From Acinetobacter gyllenbergii CIP 110306 = MTCC 11365 (GTDB taxonomy: Bacteria; Pseudomonadota; Gammaproteobacteria; Pseudomonadales; Moraxellaceae), in contig NZ_ATGG01000005.1 in the NCBI RefSeq assembly GCF_000413855.1, positions 1-35,613 of the forward strand: a stretch of DNA of 35,613 nucleotides, given 5' to 3'. The notes beneath the pieces are model-generated. The model was not told the origin of the DNA, did no database searches, and was given only the letters and a program-made list of their open reading frames with translations. Each line of letters begins with the position of its first letter. Position 1 is the stretch's first letter. Position numbers and translations under genes: made by a program. Below, one piece after another: positions 1 through 6,558 of this stretch.

Positions 1-36
1 GCCGTGATCACACTATTAGGATATATTGATGAATAA
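1..36 (+). CDS. 3' end of an unidentified CDS (partial)
   Basis: The first 36 bases are open in frame 1 and end with TAA at 34-36; the visible tail reads AVITLLGYIDE. The same tail (AVITLLGYVDE) closes the small ORF at 1039-1143, so the reading frame is supported by conservation rather than by length alone. The stop overlaps the ATG of the next gene (29-31), which suggests translational coupling. The product cannot be identified from 11 residues. Because it directly precedes a T6SS-type immunity lipoprotein, an effector or VgrG-linked protein is a reasonable inference. Confidence 0.6.
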   Translation, partial: AVITLLGYIDE

Positions 37-1030
37 AATATATGCCTGTCTATTCTTAACTACATATGTATTCAGTGCTGGCTGTGCATCTACAAAAGCA
101 GAAATTAAAAATAATGCAAAGGACAGGGTGGATTTAGAAACAACCAAAAGTTATTGCATTGGGCGTTATACCGTAGAGATTCCTGCTGAGGCTAACCCTT
201 TACCTCGATATGATAAGTTTGATTCATTTAATATTAAAGTTGTCGATAATGCGACACGTCAAGATTTTGATGCGGCTATTCAAAAGGTGAGAAAAGAATA
301 TTCTGAAGATGATTGGTCTATCACTGATGATCCTCAAGTTCAAAAAGTTGAGGGGCGAATTGTAAAGGTTATTAAAGGTAAAAAATCTAAAGATAAGGGA
401 CATCCTTTCACAGTTTTTGGTTTTGTACTCGATAAAAGGACTTTATTTTTAATAGAAGGGATGCACAGTGATACGCCGAAATGGACAGCCGAGAGTAATG
501 AGGCTATTCAGAATTTAGTTAAAAATTTACGTTATCGTAATGAACATGAGATTCCAAAAGAAGCAGGACAATGCATTTATCAAGGATTTATTAAAGATGA
601 AACGAAACAGTACCGTTATAGTATTCAAAAACTTGGCTTCAGATTTAAAGATTACCCAACGGTAGTATTGCGTTTTGAGGCAGAAAGTAATGATGAAAAT
701 GTATTGGCTATGATTCCAAGGATAGAGAAAAGATTAAAAGAAGTTGGACAAAGTCAGCGTCAAATTGACAAAGATAATATTCGGAAAGGTGAAAAAAATA
801 CGAGCTATTTAGATGGGCAAGAGTGGATTTCGGTTGAAAAAATGAAAGGTCGGAATGGCCTGAGCGCCTTATGGGAACATACTGGCAGTGCTAATAACAA
901 CCAAGACCCATTGATTAGTTTTGAAGTGGATACGGCACATTCACCTTCTGGTAATGAAACTAGTAGTATGGCGCAGGGTGAAGCGTTAAAACTATATGAG
1001 TCTATTTTAAAAACCATTCGTAAATTCTGA
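29..1030 (+). CDS. Tli4-like T6SS immunity lipoprotein, copy 1
   Basis: Predicted 333-residue lipoprotein. The N-terminus has a basic MNK start, a hydrophobic stretch and an SAGC lipobox with the lipidated Cys at about residue 19. The +2 residue is Ala, so outer-membrane or periplasm-facing sorting is expected. The mature part has the CIGRYTVEIP segment near residue 43 and a second conserved Cys in GQCIYQGFI; both cysteines recur in all three paralogs of the window. This layout resembles the immunity proteins of T6SS lipase effectors of the Tle4/Tli4 type; that assignment is from recall. The role would be to bind and neutralise a periplasmic lipase. I chose ATG at 29 over TTG at 26 because AGGA lies a suitable distance upstream and the second copy aligns from this Met. 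It overlaps the preceding stop by 8 bases. Confidence 0.7.
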   Translation: MNKIYACLFLTTYVFSAGCASTKAEIKNNAKDRVDLETTKSYCIGRYTVEIPAEANPLPRYDKFDSFNIKVVDNATRQDFDAAIQKVRKEYSEDDWSITDDPQVQKVEGRIVKVIKGKKSKDKGHPFTVFGFVLDKRTLFLIEGMHSDTPKWTAESNEAIQNLVKNLRYRNEHEIPKEAGQCIYQGFIKDETKQYRYSIQKLGFRFKDYPTVVLRFEAESNDENVLAMIPRIEKRLKEVGQSQRQIDKDNIRKGEKNTSYLDGQEWISVEKMKGRNGLSALWEHTGSANNNQDPLISFEVDTAHSPSGNETSSMAQGEALKLYESILKTIRKF

Positions 1031-1038
1031 GAATAACC

Positions 1039-1143
1039 ATGTCAATAAACGTAATAGGATCATTTAAAACCGAGTTGCTAGAGGCACTTAGCAATGTAAT
1101 GGCTCAGGCTGTAATTACACTATTAGGATATGTTGATGAATAA
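1039..1143 (+). pseudogene. 34-codon ORF, probable remnant of a deleted effector gene
   Basis: ATG at 1039 opens a 34-codon frame ending with TAA at 1141-1143. The 20 bases before its ATG match those before the lipase start at 2146 (both follow ...AAATTCTGAGAATAA), and the first codons (ATGTCAATAAACGTA versus ATGTCAAATAATGTA) are alike. Its C-terminus AVITLLGYVDE matches the tail of the truncated gene at 1-36. The simplest reading is an effector gene that lost its middle, leaving the start fused to the end. Its stop overlaps the ATG of the next immunity gene, so translation of the remnant may still couple to that gene. A genuine microprotein cannot be excluded. Confidence 0.55.
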
Positions 1144-2137
1144 AATATATGCTTCTCTATTATTAACTGCATGTGTATTCAGTGCTGGCTGTATATCTGC
1201 AAAATCGAACATAGAAAATACTGGAAATAATATGATAAATTTAGAAAAAACAAAAACCTATTGCGTTGGTCGCTATACCGTAGAAATTCCTGCTGAGGCC
1301 AATCCTTTAAATCGCTATGATCAATACGACTCATTTATTATTAAAGTCAAAGAAAATGCGACACGTCAAGATTTTGATGCGGCTATTCAAAAAGTAAGTA
1401 AAGAATACTCCGAGGGCAGAAGTAAAATCTTCGAGGATTTCCAAGAGCAAAAAGTTGAAGGCCGAATTACTAAAATTATGAAAGGAAAATTAGCAGACAA
1501 AAAAATTGTTCCATTTGATGTTTTTGGTTTTGTACTCGATAAAAAGACTTTGTTTTTAATAGAAGGTGGGCATAGTGATCTACCTGAGTGGACCGAAAAA
1601 AGTAATGAGGCTATACAGCATCTCGTTAAAAATTTACGCTATCGTCCAGAACATGAAATCCCCACAGAAAATGGTCAATGTATTTATCAAGGTTTTATCA
1701 AAGATAATGATCAAAAATTTAGACACAGTAAACAAAAAATGGGTTTTGATTTTAAAGATTATCCGAGTGTCGTATTACGTTTTGATAGTGAGACCAACTC
1801 AAGAGAAACCGCAGCCCTTATTCCAAGGATTGAAAGTAAGTTAAGCCAAGCAGGACAAAGTCAGCGTCAAATAAATAAAGACAATATTCGAAAAGGTGAA
1901 AAAAATACGAGCTATTTAAATGGGCAAGAATGGATTTCGGTCGAGAAAATGAAAGGTCGGAATGGCCTGAGTGCCTTATGGGAACATACGGGCACAGCAC
2001 GTAATAATAAAGACCCCTTAATTGGGCTAGAGGTAGATACTTCATATTCATCATTTGGAAATCAGACCAGTAGTTTAGCGCAGGGTGAAGCCTTAAAACT
2101 ATATGAGTCTATTTTAAAAACCATTCGTAAATTCTGA
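1136..2137 (+). CDS. Tli4-like T6SS immunity lipoprotein, copy 2
   Basis: 333 residues, colinear with copy 1 without large gaps. It has the same MNKIYA start, an SAGC lipobox with Cys at about 19, the CVGRYTVEIP segment and the GQCIYQGFI cysteine. The last roughly 90 residues are almost identical to copy 1 (both end YESILKTIRKF), while the region around residues 90-130 differs clearly. ATG at 1136 is preferred over ATG at 1130 because AGGA at 1125-1128 is correctly spaced only for the former. It sits 8 bases upstream of the lipase gene, so the two are probably cotranscribed, and this copy is the likeliest cognate immunity protein. Confidence 0.72.
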   Translation: MNKIYASLLLTACVFSAGCISAKSNIENTGNNMINLEKTKTYCVGRYTVEIPAEANPLNRYDQYDSFIIKVKENATRQDFDAAIQKVSKEYSEGRSKIFEDFQEQKVEGRITKIMKGKLADKKIVPFDVFGFVLDKKTLFLIEGGHSDLPEWTEKSNEAIQHLVKNLRYRPEHEIPTENGQCIYQGFIKDNDQKFRHSKQKMGFDFKDYPSVVLRFDSETNSRETAALIPRIESKLSQAGQSQRQINKDNIRKGEKNTSYLNGQEWISVEKMKGRNGLSALWEHTGTARNNKDPLIGLEVDTSYSSFGNQTSSLAQGEALKLYESILKTIRKF

Positions 2138-2145
2138 GAATAATA

Positions 2146-4008
2146 ATGTCAAATAATGTACATAACCATGAGGCGTATGAAACCCTTCATCAGTCTGGAA
2201 AAACTTCCTACGTTTCACAGACCACCCCCAATAGTGTTAATACCGAATGTGAAATCCCAGCACCAGTCAAATATGTGGTGCCAATTATTTTTATTCCAGG
2301 GATTATGGGGTCTAATATCAAGGATAGCAATAAAAAGAGAGTTTGGTATCCTGGCATTTCGACTTTAATTGAATACAGTAAAAGAGATGCAAAGGAACGA
2401 CAAATTGATTTAAACCCAAAAACAACTGAGGTTGGTTATGATGGTGATATTAAAATAAATAAAAAGAAAGCGCCGCATATCACTGAAGAAATTGCCAGAG
2501 CACGGGGTTGGGGGTCAGTGATTCCAATAGGCTATGCCAAAGTGTTAATTTATTTAGAAAGCCAGCTCAATAATCCCTTTAAGCCCCTAAAAGAGCAACA
2601 AAAAGATAAATTTAACGGTACAACTGAATGGGAGAAAATCGTCCAACCAGGCAATAAGGAAACTAAAAAAATACTCAAAAACTGGTCAAGTAGTAAAGTG
2701 GTTGAATTACTTAGTTTAGAACAGCATGAAGAACTAGCCGATTATGTTTTTCCTGTATTTGCCTGTGGTTATAATTGGCTGGATACCAATATGAATTCTG
2801 CGGACAAAGTTGCTGATCGAATGAATAATGAGGTTATGGCACAAATCAAAAGAGAATATCCGACAGCTAAATTTAAGCAATTTATTGTAGTGACACACTC
2901 TATGGGTGGGTTGGTCACTCGTGCCTTAATTCAAAATGACAAGGTCAAAGATAAAATTGCAGGCGTAGTGCATGGTGTCATGCCTGCGAGTGGTGCGCCA
3001 GCTGTGTATCAAAGACTTACAGTAGGTTGGGATGGTTGGAAAGCATCAACTGGATTAGTGAACAGTATTAAGGCTTGGGCGACCAAGTTTATGTTTGGAG
3101 ATACATCTGAGCGGCTTACTGCAACCTTAGCCAGTGCGCCTGGTGGTTTAGAGCTATTGCCATTTGCCAATTACTCCAATGCTGTGGATTTTCCTCAAAA
3201 TCCAAAAGCTTGGATGTTAATTAAAGCCAAAACACCCGCGGGTGAAATTACTGCATCATTACCGCAAACAGCTGACCCATATACTGAAATCTATCAAAGG
3301 AAAGACAGTTGGTGGGCAATGATGAATCCTGACTTTATTGACCCTGCTGGATTGTTAAAACAAGAAGCCAATGAAAAAGGATATGAAAGCACTTTTGATA
3401 TTTATGCAAAGAACATTGAAATAGTTGTAAAATTACATGACCATATTAAAGATTCATATCATCCCAATACCTATGCACATTATGGATCAGATACAGAGCA
3501 TCAATCGTTTGGGCAAGTGGTTTGGCGTTGTAAAGAAGTGCTCAATATTCGTTCTGAAGCTGAGCTGATTGAGCTAATGAGCTTGTATGGTAAGAAAAAT
3601 TTGGTTGGACTACCAAATATTAAAGATCGAAGCAATGCAACAGAGAGCGATGAAACCAATCTGCTAGAAGATGAGATGAATTTAGCAATAGATGGTTCTA
3701 AAACACATAACTTAAATGCAAATGCATATAAAGAGGATGGTGTTAGAGAAATTTTATTAGATGAAAAATCAAATATTTCAAAAACCAATAAAGCCACATT
3801 TTATTTAGATTTAAAACCAACCTCCCAAGGCGATGGTACGGTTTGTTATCAATCGGGACAGGATGTGCGGGCGAGTACAAGAACTCCAAAAGAGACATTT
3901 GTGATTAATGGTTATGAGCATTCTGGAAGCTACGATAATGCACATGTTCAATTAAATACAATATATTGTATTGCGAATATAGTCGATTCCATTAAGAAGG
4001 ACTGTTAG
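2146..4008 (+). CDS. T6SS lipase effector-like alpha/beta hydrolase (Tle4-like)
   Basis: 620-residue soluble protein with no signal peptide. Residues 46-60 form the PIIFIPGIMGSN strand-loop that begins alpha/beta-hydrolase lipases and supplies the oxyanion hole. The nucleophile elbow is T250-H-S252-M-G254 within VVTHSMGGLVTR, so Ser252 is the probable nucleophile and the usual first Gly of GxSxG is Thr. D563 in QGDGTV and H592 in GYEHSG fit the Asp and His positions of LCAT-like lipases. The long middle (about 150-245 and 290-540) would carry lid and accessory segments. Lack of a secretion signal, size and flanking immunity lipoproteins suggest a T6SS phospholipase delivered to the periplasm of neighbours. 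Assignment to Tle4 rather than another Tle family is tentative. No PAAR or VgrG domain is visible. The SD is weak (GAGAA). Confidence 0.7.
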   Translation: MSNNVHNHEAYETLHQSGKTSYVSQTTPNSVNTECEIPAPVKYVVPIIFIPGIMGSNIKDSNKKRVWYPGISTLIEYSKRDAKERQIDLNPKTTEVGYDGDIKINKKKAPHITEEIARARGWGSVIPIGYAKVLIYLESQLNNPFKPLKEQQKDKFNGTTEWEKIVQPGNKETKKILKNWSSSKVVELLSLEQHEELADYVFPVFACGYNWLDTNMNSADKVADRMNNEVMAQIKREYPTAKFKQFIVVTHSMGGLVTRALIQNDKVKDKIAGVVHGVMPASGAPAVYQRLTVGWDGWKASTGLVNSIKAWATKFMFGDTSERLTATLASAPGGLELLPFANYSNAVDFPQNPKAWMLIKAKTPAGEITASLPQTADPYTEIYQRKDSWWAMMNPDFIDPAGLLKQEANEKGYESTFDIYAKNIEIVVKLHDHIKDSYHPNTYAHYGSDTEHQSFGQVVWRCKEVLNIRSEAELIELMSLYGKKNLVGLPNIKDRSNATESDETNLLEDEMNLAIDGSKTHNLNANAYKEDGVREILLDEKSNISKTNKATFYLDLKPTSQGDGTVCYQSGQDVRASTRTPKETFVINGYEHSGSYDNAHVQLNTIYCIANIVDSIKKDC

Positions 4009-4076
4009 ATTTTAAAAATTTAAATTAGATCGAGTAAGTATCTTACTTGGTCTAATTTAGATGGAATTTTTAAATC
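4008..4076 (+). terminator. Long hairpin after the lipase gene
   Basis: Bases 4021-4038 pair with 4042-4059 over 18 positions (two G-U wobbles) around a TAT loop, and AT-rich flanks can extend the stem to about 4008-4076. It begins at the lipase stop codon. It lacks a long T-run directly after the core stem, so it may be a terminator, an mRNA 3' stabiliser, or the relic of a small palindromic element. Confidence 0.55.
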
Positions 4077-4772
4077 AGAATATTTTATTGCCTTAAACTC
4101 GATAGAAACTATCAAGGAAGGATTGGCATCCAGTAATAAAAAATGGTATAGAAATAAAAAATAATTTGATTAAAATTGTTTTATTCATAGCATATACTTC
4201 CTGTATTGATTTTAATACTATAAGTGAAGTAAAGCCTTAGAACAATAGAGTTAACAAAAAGTAGCATAGATGCAATATGTTCGATATATTTTTAGTTAAA
4301 AATATAGGATGTTTAAATTAATTTAACCTTGTTGGATTTTATTTTTAAGGAACTTTGTTGCACGAAGATTTAGAAGTTAATACTTCCCCAAGCAACTCAA
4401 ATTTAAGACATAACTTGGCTATGAGGTCTGCCTAATTTGGTAAATTCCTTCTAGGTTTGCCTGACAATTTTTCCATATTGACCTTCCTAAATGCTTAACT
4501 GCCTGAAGCAGATCATTGTGGAGTGGTACGTAAGAAACAGGACTGACTGGTATATTACGAAAAGGAATGGGTGGTCAGTTTATCCCGTCATTTGTACAAT
4601 GGAAGGCTGTTAGACATATTTGTTATGACTTATTGGGATGCAGCTTAATTTATTTGGCTACATTTTTACTATTTTCACTTTAATGAGAATAAGCAGCTCA
4701 TTGTATTTAAAATTTTTGATCGAAATAATGAATTAGACAGGTTGATTTGTGTGTAAATAAAGGATTTAAATC
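4077..4772. other. Gene-poor AT-rich spacer
   Basis: About 700 bases with no convincing intact gene. It contains the insertion sequence debris at 4349-4640, AT-rich sequence with scattered stops at 4077-4348, and the upstream region of the small lipoprotein (AAAGGA at 4760-4765). Confidence 0.6.
4349..4640. mobile_element. Degenerate IS5-type insertion sequence remnant
   Basis: GGAACTTTGTTGCAC at 4349-4363 looks like the terminal inverted repeat of an IS5-type element. On the minus strand from about 4510 to 4415, LGRSIWKN and, one frame over, KEFTKLGRPHSQVMS followed by a stop resemble the C-terminal part of IS5-family transposases, but with frameshifts and internal stops. On the plus strand at about 4540-4640, fragments equivalent to YITK..G and PSFVQWKAV resemble the N-terminal WRDLP..F..WK.V region of another IS5 subgroup. 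No intact transposase or second inverted repeat is visible. This is probably a mosaic of decayed elements. Confidence 0.45.
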
Positions 4773-4868
4773 ATGAAAAAGACAGATTTTATGAAAATAG
4801 CTTGTCTGTTGGCTATCATTTTTCTGAGTGGATGCCAAACTTTAATTCGAGATATCTGGGGAGTTTAA
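4773..4868 (+). CDS. 31-residue small lipoprotein
   Basis: Starts with ATG at 4773 after an AGGA motif at 4761-4764. The peptide has a basic start (MKKTDFMK), a hydrophobic core (IACLLAIIFL) and an LSGC lipobox, leaving a mature lipopeptide of about 11 residues ending IRDIWGV. The length and layout resemble entericidin or bacteriocin-release (lysis) lipoproteins, but such short peptides cannot be assigned by eye. It lies between the IS remnant and another small membrane protein inside the effector/immunity island. An internal ATG at codon 7 could also serve as start. Confidence 0.55.
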   Translation: MKKTDFMKIACLLAIIFLSGCQTLIRDIWGV

Positions 4869-5022
4869 TAATTTAAAGTGATTTCCAAAAATGACCAAAC
4901 TTGATGGTCAGGTGAGTTATAAAAAAATCAATGATCATTATATGTAGGGTTGATTTTTAATATTAAATTATAGGTGTTCGCTAGGGGTAAATTAATTTAT
5001 TTTTGAGAGGATTTGAAAAGTT

Positions 5023-5223
5023 ATGTTGAGTGCTGCAAATATTAGCCATGGAATAATGGTAGCTATTGTTATGCTCATTAGTATCGTATTTTTAATCGGT
5101 GCTGGTATATCAGCTTTGTGCAGAATGAAAAGCAAAAAAAATAAGTCAGAGACAAACGATATGATTATTCTTATGGTTACTCTGTTAGGTGTTGCTGGGT
5201 TACTGTTTTCATGTGCGGGGTAG
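5023..5223 (+). CDS. 66-residue membrane protein, two predicted helices
   Basis: ATG at 5023 is preceded by GAGAGG (5005-5010), somewhat distant, with GAAAAG (5015-5020) nearer. The first hydrophobic segment covers about residues 9-33 (GIMVAIVMLISIVFLIGAGI), followed by a strongly basic loop (MKSKKNKSE), then a second segment at about 46-64 ending LLFSCAG. A cytoplasmic basic loop with both ends outside is predicted. No family recognised. It lies 65 bases upstream of the third immunity-like gene, so cotranscription is possible. Confidence 0.5.
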   Translation: MLSAANISHGIMVAIVMLISIVFLIGAGISALCRMKSKKNKSETNDMIILMVTLLGVAGLLFSCAG

Positions 5224-5288
5224 CGAATTGATATTCAGATGTTATTAATTTTATAAACTCAATGATGACCGTGAAGGCTGTAATCGAT

Positions 5289-6290
5289 ATGAATTTGAAG
5301 TATCCATTAATTTTTATCAAATTGAGCATTCTACTGTTAAGTTCAGGTTGTTCTTATGCTGATAATTCACAAGATGAACAGTCAATGTTCAAAGTAGAAC
5401 AGATGCAAAGCTGGTGTTTAGGGCGATATACTTTTAAAATTCCAAAAGAGTCATTACTGATTGGTGGCATGGATAAATACAACTCTTTTACGATTAAAAG
5501 TGAATTGAACGCTAGTGATGAGGCCCTAAGAAATGCTTATGCTGAACAGTTAAAAAAGTATTCTAATAAAAATATGAAAGTCATTGAAGATAAAGCAGAA
5601 ATAAAAAATGGAAATAAAATTATAAAGATATTTAAAGCAAAATATGGGAAAGATAGTCGTGGAGCAAATGATGTGTTTGCCTGGGTTTTAGATCGAGGAA
5701 CACTTTTTTCAATCACAGGAACATATTCACTAAAATACAAGGATCTAAGTGATGAGGCTCTAAATAATTTAGTGAATCATATTTCATTTAGAAATAATAC
5801 CAATCTGCCAAAGCAAGCAGGAGTTTGTATCAATAACGGTTTTATTACGGACTCTGGTGATCCTTACAGAAATAGTGTTCATTCGTTTGGACTCGAATTG
5901 AAGCAATATCCTTCCCTCCGAATCTTTTTAGAAACGGAAGCCCTTGCTCGCGCTACTTCTGATTTAATCACTCGGACGAACTATAACCTTAAAAAAGAAG
6001 GTTTCTTGGCAAAGACAAATATCAAAACTATTCGTAAAGGGGCTAAAGCTCAAATTTCGGGAGATAGATTAGAGGGATTTGAATGGGTTATTAAAACGCC
6101 AATAATTGAAAGAGATGGTGTGTTGGCGACATGGGAGTATTTAGGTACACCAAGATTAGCAACAGATCCTCTTATTCAATTGGAGATCGATACTGGTTAT
6201 GATCGAAATAATATCCAGACAGTAAGTATGAATGAAACAGAATCAATTCAGCTGTATGAAGCCATATTAAATACAATCAAAAAGTTTTAA
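5289..6290 (+). CDS. Tli4-like immunity lipoprotein, divergent third paralog
   Basis: 333 residues from ATG 5289. The N-terminus MNLKYPLIFIKLSILLL is followed by SSGC with the lipidated Cys at about 21. It shares with copies 1 and 2 the CLGRYTFKIP segment, the GVCINNGFI cysteine, the IRKGAK/IRKGEK turn, the W-E-Y/H-x-G-T region and the C-terminal YEAILNTIKKF, but overall identity is far lower. The start at 5289 is preferred over ATG 5262 because it begins directly with a signal peptide and has GAAGG at 5273-5277. There is no adjacent effector, so it looks like an orphan immunity gene, as often found in T6SS arrays (inference). It ends 54 bases before the 3' end of tRNA-Ser. Confidence 0.65.
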   Translation: MNLKYPLIFIKLSILLLSSGCSYADNSQDEQSMFKVEQMQSWCLGRYTFKIPKESLLIGGMDKYNSFTIKSELNASDEALRNAYAEQLKKYSNKNMKVIEDKAEIKNGNKIIKIFKAKYGKDSRGANDVFAWVLDRGTLFSITGTYSLKYKDLSDEALNNLVNHISFRNNTNLPKQAGVCINNGFITDSGDPYRNSVHSFGLELKQYPSLRIFLETEALARATSDLITRTNYNLKKEGFLAKTNIKTIRKGAKAQISGDRLEGFEWVIKTPIIERDGVLATWEYLGTPRLATDPLIQLEIDTGYDRNNIQTVSMNETESIQLYEAILNTIKKF

Positions 6291-6343
6291 TAATCATTTA
6301 TATATGCAGTTATTGATGTATGGGTTTTATGAATAAAAAATTC

Positions 6344-6433
6344 TGGCGGTGAGAGAGGGATTCGAACCCTCGATACGCGCAAACGTATACACACTTTCCA
6401 GGCGTGCTCCTTCAGCCACTCGGACACCTCACC
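6344..6433 (-). tRNA. tRNA-Ser (anticodon GGA)
   Basis: The reverse strand gives a 90-nt class II tRNA with encoded CCA. The acceptor GGTGAGG pairs with TCTCACC (one G-U), the discriminator is G, the anticodon loop CTGGAAA is at about 6395-6401 with anticodon GGA (6397-6399 on the plus strand reads TCC), there is a long variable arm around GTATACGTTTGCGCGTAT, and the T arm is GAGGGTTCGAATCCCTC. It decodes UCC/UCU. Its 3' end faces the T6SS-like module. Confidence 0.95.
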
Positions 6434-6443
6434 AAGGTGTGCG

Positions 6444-6472
6444 ATAGTACCCAAAAAAATGCACGCTGCCAA
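6444..6472 (-). promoter_or_regulatory. Promoter of tRNA-Ser
   Basis: On the minus strand TTGGCA (6467-6472) and TACTAT (6444-6449) are separated by 17 bases. This gives a good sigma-70 type promoter, with the mature tRNA 5' end 10 bases downstream of the -10 element. Confidence 0.7.
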
Positions 6473-6558
6473 GTTGTAGCCGAACAGATTTGCAGAAAAA
6501 CTTTTTGGCTAATGATAATATTGCGCCATATAACGTTCTATTTTGAAGACAACATCAT

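Noticed and set aside
6287..6472. Minus-strand ORF covering tRNA-Ser (contains [10 protein letters not shown])
   Set aside because: This peptide is the well-known artefact of translating a tRNA-Ser gene.
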